From NCBI GenBank assembly GCA_020721585.1, contig DYMK01000001.1, positions 186,001 through 250,000 of the forward strand: a stretch of 64,000 nt of DNA. Reading direction: 5' to 3'. Positions 34,284 through 43,439 of the stretch are shown here, one piece after another. The notes below the pieces were generated by a model. That model searched no databases. It saw only the letters and a program-made list of their open reading frames with translations, and was not told the DNA's origin. Positions within the stretch are counted from its first letter, which is position 1, and every line of letters starts with the position of its first letter. The position numbers and the translations under genes were made by a program. The stretch comes from Sulfuricurvum sp. Lineage in GTDB: Bacteria; Campylobacterota; Campylobacteria; Campylobacterales; Sulfurimonadaceae.

Positions 34284-35118
34284 CGTCGAAATCGCCCTTA
34301 TCTCGCTGTTTGTGATGGGGGTTGCCATCATCATCGCCATCATTTACGCACTCCATGAGATGCTTCATCTCAATCAATGGGGCGTTATCGCTTTGGGGGT
34401 ATTGATCGGATCGATTGGGTTGGGGAAAATCCTCGCTAAAATCGCCATTGAACCGCTCAAAGAACATTTTGACCATTTGGAACGTTTTTCCCAAGAGACC
34501 CTTCATGAACTTAACCTCCCCATCAATACCATCACCGCCAATGTCTCAATGTTGCGCAAAAATCACACCGATGAAAAATCGCTCAAACGGCTTGAACGGA
34601 TTGAACTGGCATCGGGGATGTTAAAAGAACGGTATAATGAGCTGGATTATTTGATTAAAAAACAGATGGAGCGGGAGCGTATTGAGACGTTTTGTCTGTG
34701 CGATGTGATTCACGAACGGTTGCGTTTTTTGGGTGGTTTATACGCTCACGTCCAATGGGAACACCACTGTACCCCCCTAGAAGTGACCCTTGATCGGATT
34801 GGTTTGGGGAAGGTGATCGATAATGTCATCGATAATGGGGTGAAGTATTCACCTTTTAGCCCTAAAATTACGGTCACATTGCACCATACCACCCTCACGA
34901 TTAGCGATAATGGGGAGGGGATGGATGAGATGGAGTTAATGCGCATCTTTGATCGCTATTACCAAAGTGACAAAAGTATGCCCGGATACGGGATTGGTCT
35001 TGGATTGGTCAAGCGGTACTGTGATCGGTATCGCATCGCGTTGCGTGTCCACTCGACCAAAGGTGAGGGAACCACCATTACATTAGATTTTACTAAGGGA
35101 AAACATGGAAAACAGTAG
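34273..35118 (+). CDS. Sensor histidine kinase
   Basis: About 281 residues from a TTG at 34273-34275 (MFRSVEIALISLFV). The open frame extends upstream to 34153, but only inside the regulator gene, so this TTG or a nearby codon is the likely start. Two membrane segments (about residues 4-22 and 33-50) enclose a very short periplasmic loop of about ten residues. The H box is LHELNLPIN with His78. DNVIDNGVKYSP is the N box, and ISDNGEGMDE and GYGIGLGLVKRY are the G boxes. With so little periplasmic sequence it probably senses a membrane or intracellular signal. It overlaps exbB by 14 bp. Confidence 0.9.
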   Translation: MFRSVEIALISLFVMGVAIIIAIIYALHEMLHLNQWGVIALGVLIGSIGLGKILAKIAIEPLKEHFDHLERFSQETLHELNLPINTITANVSMLRKNHTDEKSLKRLERIELASGMLKERYNELDYLIKKQMERERIETFCLCDVIHERLRFLGGLYAHVQWEHHCTPLEVTLDRIGLGKVIDNVIDNGVKYSPFSPKITVTLHHTTLTISDNGEGMDEMELMRIFDRYYQSDKSMPGYGIGLGLVKRYCDRYRIALRVHSTKGEGTTITLDFTKGKHGKQ

Positions 35119-35554
35119 TATTTTAACCTATGCGCATATAGGGGTCGATTATGGGATTATGGGTATCTTAATTCTCATGAGTATTTTTTCCATCACCCTC
35201 TTTTTGGAGCGGATGATGACCTATAAATCGGTGCGTATTGAGGAATATGCGACCAAAGAAGAGTTGGAGCTGGAGTTAAGCGATAACGTCTCAACCATCG
35301 CCACCATCGCCTCTAACGCTCCGTATGTGGGATTGTTGGGAACCGTTTTGGGAATTATGATCACCTTTTACTCTCTGGGGGATGTGGGGGCAGTCGATCC
35401 CAAAAAAATCATGACCGGTCTAGCCCTAGCCCTGAAAGCTACGGCGATGGGGTTGGTCGTTGCGATCCCTGCGATTGTTTTTTATAATATCCTTTTGCGC
35501 AAGATGGAGCGGTTGTTGACGCTGTGGGAAATCGATCAACGAAAACAGGGGTAA
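35105..35554 (+). CDS. exbB: ExbB/TolQ-family proton channel subunit
   Basis: A 149-residue MotA/TolQ/ExbB protein, the short form usual in Campylobacterota. Three hydrophobic segments lie near residues 15-33, 75-95 and 105-128. ASNAPYVGLLGTVLGIM and GLALALKATAMGLVVAIPAI are the family signatures. With ExbD and a TonB protein it uses proton-motive force to energise outer-membrane transport. No tonB or receptor gene is seen nearby. The ATG overlaps the kinase gene by 14 bp and exbD follows after 3 bp. Confidence 0.92.
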   Translation: MENSSILTYAHIGVDYGIMGILILMSIFSITLFLERMMTYKSVRIEEYATKEELELELSDNVSTIATIASNAPYVGLLGTVLGIMITFYSLGDVGAVDPKKIMTGLALALKATAMGLVVAIPAIVFYNILLRKMERLLTLWEIDQRKQG

Positions 35555-35557
35555 TCG

Positions 35558-35941
35558 ATGAAAATGAAACGGATGGATACGATCAACGTTATCCCCTTTA
35601 TCGATATTATGTTGGTGCTACTGGTGATGGTCTTAACAACGGCAACGTTTATTCGGACAGGGATCATCCCCGTCGATCTTCCCGATGCCAAAGGGACACA
35701 CGCAGACCATAAGCCTCACGAGATGAAACTGACCATCAAAAAAGATGGTACGTTGTGGATTGATGAAAAAATTTCGGTCACTTTAGAGCAGTTCGAGCAA
35801 CGGGTCAAGACTGGGGGAGCAGAGATGACCGTTGTCCTGTACAGTGATAAAGAAGCAGCGTTCCAAAATTTTGTCGGGGTCATGGATGTTCTCAAACGAC
35901 TGGGGCATGATCAACTATACATTGTGACCGATAAGAAATAG
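35558..35941 (+). CDS. exbD: ExbD/TolR-family protein
   Basis: A 127-residue ExbD. INVIPFIDIMLVLLVMVL near residues 9-27 is the single membrane helix with its conserved Asp. The periplasmic domain starts with the typical LPDAKG segment. It pairs with the ExbB encoded 3 bp upstream. Length and motif order are normal for the family. Confidence 0.93.
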   Translation: MKMKRMDTINVIPFIDIMLVLLVMVLTTATFIRTGIIPVDLPDAKGTHADHKPHEMKLTIKKDGTLWIDEKISVTLEQFEQRVKTGGAEMTVVLYSDKEAAFQNFVGVMDVLKRLGHDQLYIVTDKK

Positions 35942-35945
35942 TCGT

Positions 35946-36638
35946 ATGCACCAAATCAGTCAGTACGTTTATGCCAACGACGCGTTATTAAGTATGGAGA
36001 TTCCCACCAAACGGCTTCCCAATCCGTATCATGATTTTCCCTATATGGTCATTAAGGGGGTATTGCCTCCCCACGTGTGCCGTGACATGACTGCCTCCGC
36101 GCGAGAAGATCATGATGCTATCCAAGCGCAACTTCGGGGAAAAGCCCTCGATACCTCCATCCGAAAAACCGATATTCATACCCTCCTTCCCCAGCATCAA
36201 GCACTCTATGAAAAGGCATTTACTCTACTTCGTCCTACTATGGAACGTTTTTTTAACCTCTCTTTGGGGACTTCAACCAAAGTGCAAGTCTTGGGATATG
36301 AATCGGGAAGTTTTTACGCGCAACACAGTGATGATTCCAGTGAATTACGGGATCATTTCGGCAAGGTAATCGGTTATCGCGCCGTTGCTCCTGAACGAAA
36401 ACTCACCACCGTTTTGTTTACCACGTCGTATACCCCAAATCCGACCGACCATGACCATTTTAATGGGGGAGAATTGCTTTTTAATTATTTGTGCGATGAA
36501 AAGGGGAATACCATTACGTTGCGTCCGGAAGCGGGTGATATGGTGGTGTTTTTAAGCAATCCCTATTTTTCGCATGAGGTGCTTCCCGTGAAAAAGGGAT
36601 TTCGTCTTTCGTTGGTGCAATGGCACGATGGGTTCTAA
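35946..36638 (+). CDS. 2OG-Fe(II) dioxygenase (prolyl 4-hydroxylase-like)
   Basis: A 230-residue protein with the double-stranded beta-helix iron site. YAQHSDDS supplies His127 and Asp129 (HxD) and SHEVLPV supplies His210. An Arg in GFRLSLVQW would bind 2-oxoglutarate. DHDHFNGGELLF is the GGxL segment typical of the P4Hc fold. It is probably cytoplasmic, as no signal peptide is seen. It begins 4 bp after exbD, so it belongs to that operon. PiuC-type dioxygenases are known beside iron-uptake receptors, which makes an iron-related role plausible but unproven. Its substrate is unknown. Confidence 0.85.
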   Translation: MHQISQYVYANDALLSMEIPTKRLPNPYHDFPYMVIKGVLPPHVCRDMTASAREDHDAIQAQLRGKALDTSIRKTDIHTLLPQHQALYEKAFTLLRPTMERFFNLSLGTSTKVQVLGYESGSFYAQHSDDSSELRDHFGKVIGYRAVAPERKLTTVLFTTSYTPNPTDHDHFNGGELLFNYLCDEKGNTITLRPEAGDMVVFLSNPYFSHEVLPVKKGFRLSLVQWHDGF

Positions 36639-36642
36639 ACGA

Positions 36643-38537
<1,895 letters not shown>

Positions 38538-38562
38538 CTATCTCCTAATAGTGTATCGTTAA

Positions 38563-38823
38563 TTATTGAAGTATTCCAAGTAAATCATCGAGGTTAAGAA
38601 CCAAATAGCTTTTGCCATTTAGGGTCAATTCATTCCCTGCATATTTTCCAAAAACAACCGTGTCGCCATTGGTGACGTTTTTCACTTTGTTACTCACCGC
38701 AACTACGGTTCCTTGTAAAGGTTTTTCTTTTGCGTTATCAGGGATGATGATACCTGATGCGGTGGTGGTCGCCTCTTCGAGACGCTCGACTAATACGCGT
38801 TTTCCAAGTGGTTGAAAATTCAT
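38563..38823 (-). CDS. groS: Co-chaperonin GroES (10 kDa)
   Basis: An 86-residue Gro[17 protein letters not shown] at the start, the mobile-loop region [18 protein letters not shown], then GTVVAVS and [11 protein letters not shown]. It caps the GroEL ring. It is first in the groES-groEL operon, with a strong promoter 29-57 bp upstream. Confidence 0.97.
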   Translation of the reverse strand: MNFQPLGKRVLVERLEEATTTASGIIIPDNAKEKPLQGTVVAVSNKVKNVTNGDTVVFGKYAGNELTLNGKSYLVLNLDDLLGILQ

Positions 38824-38851
38824 TCTACGTCCTTTGTTTTTTTATGAGCGG

Positions 38852-38880
38852 ATTGTACACAAGTTAGGGTTAATAGTCAA
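38852..38880 (-). promoter_or_regulatory. Sigma-70-type promoter of groES-groEL
   Basis: On the minus strand TTGACT (38875-38880) and TACAAT (38852-38857) are separated by exactly 17 bp, close to the sigma-70 consensus, and the groES ATG is 28 bp beyond the -10 box. I looked for a CIRCE element (TTAGCACTC-N9-GAGTGCTAA) and a HspR-type inverted repeat here and saw neither. Confidence 0.7.
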
Positions 38881-38992
38881 TAAGTTTAGTCTTAAAGGCT
38901 CAACTTTATTTAGTTTTAATCACGAATAGTTTGAAAAAAAGCTTTCGACATTATATTCTGTAACTTTTAGCTAATAATAAGCAATAAGTCAT

Positions 38993-38998
38993 TATAAT
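38993..38998 (+). promoter_or_regulatory. -10 box upstream of tRNA-Met
   Basis: A perfect TATAAT 31 bp before the mature tRNA 5' end in an AT-rich stretch. No good -35 is visible, as is common for this phylum. Confidence 0.5.
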
Positions 38999-39029
38999 CA
39001 CGCCCTCATTCGACATCTACATTTAAGAT

Positions 39030-39106
39030 GGCTGGGTAGCTCAGCTGGTTAGAGCGCTGGTCTCATAAGCCGGAGGTCGGGGGTTCGAGTCCCCCCCCCG
39101 CCACCA
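39030..39106 (+). tRNA. tRNA-Met (anticodon CAT)
   Basis: A 77-nt cloverleaf with encoded CCA. The anticodon loop CTCATAA gives CAT; the anticodon stem CTGGT/GCCGG pairs with wobbles, the D arm is normal and the T arm is GGGGG-TTCGAGT-CCCCC. The acceptor stem GGCTGGG/CCCCGCC has a T-C mismatch at position 4-69 within a run of nine C. Because the stem does not show the unpaired first base of initiators (G1 pairs with C72), it should be an elongator Met tRNA. Confidence 0.93.
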
Positions 39107-39279
39107 TCTTACGCAAACATCCTTTTTTATTTTTTTATTTATCAGAAACTTGTGAATTCCTGATTTTTTCCACATATTTTTATTTGAGTATAGTTGATAA
39201 TTTTTATATCCATTGAAAATTTGCATTTTTTTGCAGAGTAGTAAAGAATAAGAAATTGGAAGAAATTTTTGAAGATAAC

Positions 39280-39364
39280 TGGTGCGGTCGGGGGGATTTG
39301 AACCCCCACACCCGTAAGGCACTACCACCTCAAGGTAGCGTGTCTACCGTTCCACCACGACCGC
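39280..39364 (-). tRNA. tRNA-Leu (anticodon GAG)
   Basis: An 85-nt class II tRNA on the minus strand with encoded CCA. The acceptor stem is GCGGTCG/CGACCGC. The anticodon stem CTACC/GGTAG encloses the loop TTGAGGT, which gives anticodon GAG (Leu). The long variable arm includes TGCCTTACGGGTGT. It lies downstream of atpE in the same direction, beyond a hairpin terminator. The 173 bp between it and tRNA-Met hold nothing I recognise. Confidence 0.94.
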
Positions 39365-39374
39365 ATAAAAAGGT

Positions 39375-39393
39375 GATCAGCTAAAAGCTGATC
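39375..39393 (-). terminator. Hairpin terminator after atpE
   Basis: GATCAGC-TAAAA-GCTGATC forms a perfect 7-bp stem 17 bp beyond the atpE stop. On the minus strand a run CCTTTTTAT follows, as expected of an intrinsic terminator. Confidence 0.7.
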
Positions 39394-39410
39394 GGAAGAG
39401 AAGATAAAAC

Positions 39411-39728
39411 TTACGCAGCCAAATATGGGTTAGCGTAAAGAGCAATAAGAGCGATAACCAAAGTATAGATAACTTGTGCTTCGATCATAGCAAGGGCGAT
39501 GAACATAGTCGTCATCAATTTTCCGCCAAGACCTGGATTACGTGCCGTACCAGCGATAGTTGCAGCAGCAGTGCTACCCATACCGATAGCTCCACCAAGT
39601 GCAGCCAAACCTAGACCAACACCTGCAGCGATCATTGAATACGCTTTAAGGGTTTGATTTGCTACTTCTGCATCAGCACCAAATGCTACTGCGGCAAGAG
39701 CAACCATAAGAAAAAGAACTTTTTTCAT
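39411..39728 (-). CDS. atpE: F-type ATP synthase subunit c
   Basis: A 105-residue c subunit, longer than most because of an N-terminal signal-like helix (residues 1-18) that is usual in Campylobacterota. AAGVGLGLAALGGAIGMG is the first ring helix, ARNPGL is the polar loop, and the second helix FIALAMIEAQVIYTLVIALI carries the ion-binding Glu. It forms the membrane rotor ring of ATP synthase. The other ATP synthase genes are not nearby, as in related genomes where atpE stands alone. The Shine-Dalgarno ACGGAG precedes the ATG. Confidence 0.95.
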   Translation of the reverse strand: MKKVLFLMVALAAVAFGADAEVANQTLKAYSMIAAGVGLGLAALGGAIGMGSTAAATIAGTARNPGLGGKLMTTMFIALAMIEAQVIYTLVIALIALYANPYLAA

Positions 39729-39821
39729 GAATAATCTCCGTAATTAATATCAAAGTCCGTTCGGATAGTGTCCCTACTTATCACTTTGTGTTTGGAATTT
39801 TATCCATGAAGAGCTAAAAAC

Positions 39822-41996
39822 TTACTTAGCCCGAGCTAATCCAATTTTTGTCCCTTTAAATTCCACAATCTCTACTCTAATGGCATCCCCCTCACTCACC
39901 ACATCGCTCACACGGCTAATATGACTATCAGAGAGTTTTGAGATATGAATAAGACCATCGGTCCCCCCTGGAAGTTCGATAAAGGCACCAAAATCGACGA
40001 TTTTTTTCACTTTACCCTCGACAACATCCCCTACTTTGTATTCAACTTTTGGGCTTGCTTCGCTCGTGCCAACAATACCCATAATGTGTGTTCGCGCCCC
40101 TTTAATCCCTTCCCGATTTTTACCTGTCAATTTAACGGATCCACTTTTTTTGTCAATATCAATACTCACCGCAAATTTTTCGATAATTTCTCGAATTGTT
40201 TTGCCTGCTTGACCGATAACATCCACAATAGACGTTGCGGGGATACTAAAAATATCGGTCGAAGGGAGTGTCCCCTCGTTGAGTTCAATGGTGCTTTCAG
40301 CGTCAACCATAATATCGATAATATGAGCGCGTGCTGCTTTGGCTTGATACAACGCTTCGCGAAGAACATCCAAGTGAATTCCCCCAAGCTTAATGTCCAT
40401 TTGCATCGCAGTGATCCCCTCTTTGGAACCGGCTACTTTAAAATCCAAATCACCATCATGGTCTTCCAATCCCATAATATCGCTCAAAATAGCGTGACGA
40501 TTCCCCTCTTGAATCATCCCCATTGCCACGCCTGCAATAGGCTCACACACCTCAATATCCCCTGCACGCAATGCCATGTAGCCACCACAAATGGTTGCCA
40601 TCGACGAAGAGCCATTGGATTCCAAAATTTCCGAGACCAAGCGAATGGTTTGCCCATTGCGAACCGTGGAACCTTCCAATGCTCGCTTAGCTAAGTTACC
40701 ATGCCCCAGTTCACGACGACGGGGCGCGCCAATGGAGGAGGGTTCCCCTACGCTAAATCCTGGGAAATTGTAATGTACCATAAACCCTTCATTCTGGGTT
40801 CCACTGTCGGCCAACCCCTCATACATTTGGGCATCTTTGGCTCCCCCCAACGTCAGTACCACCAACGCCTGGGTCTGACCACGGGTAAACAACGCAGAAG
40901 CATGGGCGCTGGGAAGAATATTGGTCTCAATACGAATAGGGCGCACTTGTGTTAGCGTCCTACCATCAGCACGGATAGCATCGTCCAAAATTTGGGCACG
41001 CACCATGGAACGCTTGACCACTTCAATTGCTTTTTTCAAGGCGTGTTCATCCCAGTGAGACTGTGACTCCATAATTTTTTTACGAATGGTACGTAACGCT
41101 TTGGAGCGTTCCGTTTTTGCCATTTGGGTGATACCACGCTTAAGATCTTCGGTGTGGTGCAAACGAACATATTCCATCATCGCTTCGTCTACCTCACTGA
41201 CCACATATTTCAACTCAAAGGCAAATTTAGCCTGCGGTTTAAAAGCCGTTTCATACGCGATATTCGCCGTGGTAAGCTCCTCTTGGGCGCGTGCTAAAAT
41301 TTCAATCAGTTCATCTTCGGGCAATGCATTACTGCGACGTTGAAGTGCCACTTCAGGAAGGGCAAGGGGATCCATAAAAAGCTCACTTCCCACCCCTAAG
41401 GCGATTGCTTCATCGGTGCCATTGGCTTGCATCTCAATCATCAACATATCGTCACGACTTCCCGCGAGATAGAGATCAAGGGTGCTTTGTTTTAGTTGTG
41501 ACAAGGTCGGGTTGATAATAATGTTCCCATCAATTTTTCCTACACGAACCGCACTGACGGAGGTAAAAATATCAATATCGGACAGATACAAAGCAGCCGA
41601 TGCTGCATTAAGTGCCAAGACTTGTAAATCCGATTCAGGATCACTGCTTAAGACCAAAATCGAAATTTGGATAGGATTGGCAAACCCTTTGGGAAACAAA
41701 GGTCGAAGCGATCGATCCACAATACGGGAGGTGAGCGCTTCAAAATCGCTGGGTTTGGTCTCACGTTTGATAAATCCACTGGGAAATTTCCCCGCCGCGT
41801 AACTTTTTTCGAGGTATTGTACCGTCAAGGGTAAAAAATCTTCATCAACAAAATCGGTCTCATCGACCACAACGGTAGCCAAAATAACGGTATTTCCTGA
41901 CTTTAGCCACACCGCTCCATTGGCTTGAGCCGCCACTTGATTGAGTGCATACGACTCCTCTTTGTTGGTCAATGCCAATGTAATATCATATTTCAT
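39822..41996 (-). CDS. pnp: Polynucleotide phosphorylase
   Basis: A 724-residue PNPase. Two RNase PH domains are separated by an all-helical domain: the first has FIKRETKPSDFEALTSRIVDRSLRP, the second RRRELGHGNLAKRAL and DIMGLEDHDGDLDFKVAGS. A KH domain (VIGQAGKTIREI) and a C-terminal S1 domain (VGDVVEGKVKKIVDFGAFIEL) follow. It degrades RNA 3' to 5' with phosphate. The gene is 28 bp after the MCE gene. No autoregulatory hairpin was resolved upstream. Confidence 0.97.
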   Translation of the reverse strand: MKYDITLALTNKEESYALNQVAAQANGAVWLKSGNTVILATVVVDETDFVDEDFLPLTVQYLEKSYAAGKFPSGFIKRETKPSDFEALTSRIVDRSLRPLFPKGFANPIQISILVLSSDPESDLQVLALNAASAALYLSDIDIFTSVSAVRVGKIDGNIIINPTLSQLKQSTLDLYLAGSRDDMLMIEMQANGTDEAIALGVGSELFMDPLALPEVALQRRSNALPEDELIEILARAQEELTTANIAYETAFKPQAKFAFELKYVVSEVDEAMMEYVRLHHTEDLKRGITQMAKTERSKALRTIRKKIMESQSHWDEHALKKAIEVVKRSMVRAQILDDAIRADGRTLTQVRPIRIETNILPSAHASALFTRGQTQALVVLTLGGAKDAQMYEGLADSGTQNEGFMVHYNFPGFSVGEPSSIGAPRRRELGHGNLAKRALEGSTVRNGQTIRLVSEILESNGSSSMATICGGYMALRAGDIEVCEPIAGVAMGMIQEGNRHAILSDIMGLEDHDGDLDFKVAGSKEGITAMQMDIKLGGIHLDVLREALYQAKAARAHIIDIMVDAESTIELNEGTLPSTDIFSIPATSIVDVIGQAGKTIREIIEKFAVSIDIDKKSGSVKLTGKNREGIKGARTHIMGIVGTSEASPKVEYKVGDVVEGKVKKIVDFGAFIELPGGTDGLIHISKLSDSHISRVSDVVSEGDAIRVEIVEFKGTKIGLARAK

Positions 41997-42024
41997 ATCA
42001 TTCCTTAAAATTAAATCTCGTCAT

Positions 42025-43425
42025 TTATCGTGCTAAAGTAGCTGCACCCGATAAATATTTTATATCGTTGTCAATAAATCGAACTCCTACGCCAAAAAAG
42101 ACATTCTGAGCTTTAGCATTCAAGAAGTTATCCCATCCAGCAGAGAATTCCAAATGTTTTAAGAGTTGGTATCGTGCTTGTGCTTTGAGGTGGACATTGC
42201 TTCCTCGAACATCGTTAATGGCACTCCAGTCAAACGCCTCTGCGGAAAATTTGAGTTTATCATGATCCATAAAATAATCAACCCCTATACCGCCGGTGGA
42301 TTCAATCGCACCAAAGCGAAGAAGGGTATTATTAAACCGCTTCCCGTATTGTCCTGAGATGTACCGCTTCCCTTTGACATGCGGTCCTGGGAGTGCGGTT
42401 TGGGTAATCGAATAATCATTGGTACTGACTAAATCCAGCATATAATACGTCTCTGGATTCGGAAGATACGTCGCTCCCAAATAAATTTTTCCATACCCAT
42501 CGCGCATCATAGCATCGGTGTGCATCGCCACTTGTAATTCACTGGTCGTAAAAGTAGAAAGGAGAGTATCTACCCGAGAAAAGGCTTGTTCGCCACTTTT
42601 GAAAAACGAATCAGCTGAGGTAATAGTGCTTTTAAGACCACTACGATTTTCCGCCAAAATATCACTAACGTTGTCCTCGATTTTTACAAATTTATCGACC
42701 GCCTCAGGGAGTTTATGCTCCAATGCACCACTGATGTTATCAATACGGGTGGTCAAAGAATTCGCATGATCCATAATAGCGGGGAGGTCTTGATTGATCG
42801 TATTGGCGGTTTGGGCAAAACCACCGCTCATCGCCCTGAAATTACTAATAGCATCGTGTAGTTCGGTACGATTTTCGGTAATAACCCCATTAAGGTTGAC
42901 CCCCACATCGCGGAAAGCGACAATCGCATCTTGAATCGCTTTTCGGTGTTCTTCATCTAAGGTAGTACGGAAATCGTGCAATAAAAGCTGAAGCTCTTTA
43001 GCCGCATCATTGACCGAATCACTGGTTTGGTCAAACGAGGCGTATCGTTTAGACTGCGATAATATCCCTTGCGTTTTAAGATACGTATGGGCATCTCCTA
43101 CCACGATGTTAAGTACTTTTGAACCTAATAACGACTCTTGGGCAACGATAATGGAGGAGTCTTCGGGAATTTTTACCCCTTCATTAATCAACAATTGGAG
43201 TCGTACGTGTTTGCCCTCAATGGTAATGGATTGTACCTCACCAATCATGACCCCATTCATGGAGACGTGGGTTTGTTTCTCAATCCCTGAAGCATCATCA
43301 ATGTAAGCGTCAATGGGATACCCTTTTTGCCCCCATTTTCCCAACGAGGTCACCTGAGTAGAGAGAAGTAAAAGGGCTCCAAGCGATACCGTAACAAATA
43401 ATCCAACTTTTGCTTCTAATTTCAT
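42025..43425 (-). CDS. MCE/MlaD-family protein with beta-rich C-terminal extension
   Basis: A 466-residue protein. One N-terminal membrane helix (about residues 7-25) precedes an MCE domain (YPIDAYIDDASGIEKQTHVSMNGVMIGEVQSI and PEDSSIIVAQESLLGSKVLNIVVGD, about residues 36-113). A long helical segment of about 190 residues follows, as expected for MCE periplasmic needles. The last 160 or so residues (YGKIYLGATYLPNPETYYMLDLV, FNNTLLRFGAIESTGGIGVDYFM, LKHLEFSAGWDNFL, FFGVGVRFIDNDIKYL) alternate like strands of a small outer-membrane barrel. MCE proteins move lipids between membranes. The gene sits 14 bp downstream of lptD, which suits an envelope role. Confidence 0.82.
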   Translation of the reverse strand: MKLEAKVGLFVTVSLGALLLLSTQVTSLGKWGQKGYPIDAYIDDASGIEKQTHVSMNGVMIGEVQSITIEGKHVRLQLLINEGVKIPEDSSIIVAQESLLGSKVLNIVVGDAHTYLKTQGILSQSKRYASFDQTSDSVNDAAKELQLLLHDFRTTLDEEHRKAIQDAIVAFRDVGVNLNGVITENRTELHDAISNFRAMSGGFAQTANTINQDLPAIMDHANSLTTRIDNISGALEHKLPEAVDKFVKIEDNVSDILAENRSGLKSTITSADSFFKSGEQAFSRVDTLLSTFTTSELQVAMHTDAMMRDGYGKIYLGATYLPNPETYYMLDLVSTNDYSITQTALPGPHVKGKRYISGQYGKRFNNTLLRFGAIESTGGIGVDYFMDHDKLKFSAEAFDWSAINDVRGSNVHLKAQARYQLLKHLEFSAGWDNFLNAKAQNVFFGVGVRFIDNDIKYLSGAATLAR

Positions 43426-43439
43426 AACGTTGCGCCCCT

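Noticed and set aside
38824-38960. CIRCE or HspR operator before groES
   Set aside because: I searched by eye for TTAGCACTC-type and CTTGAGT-type inverted repeats and found none.
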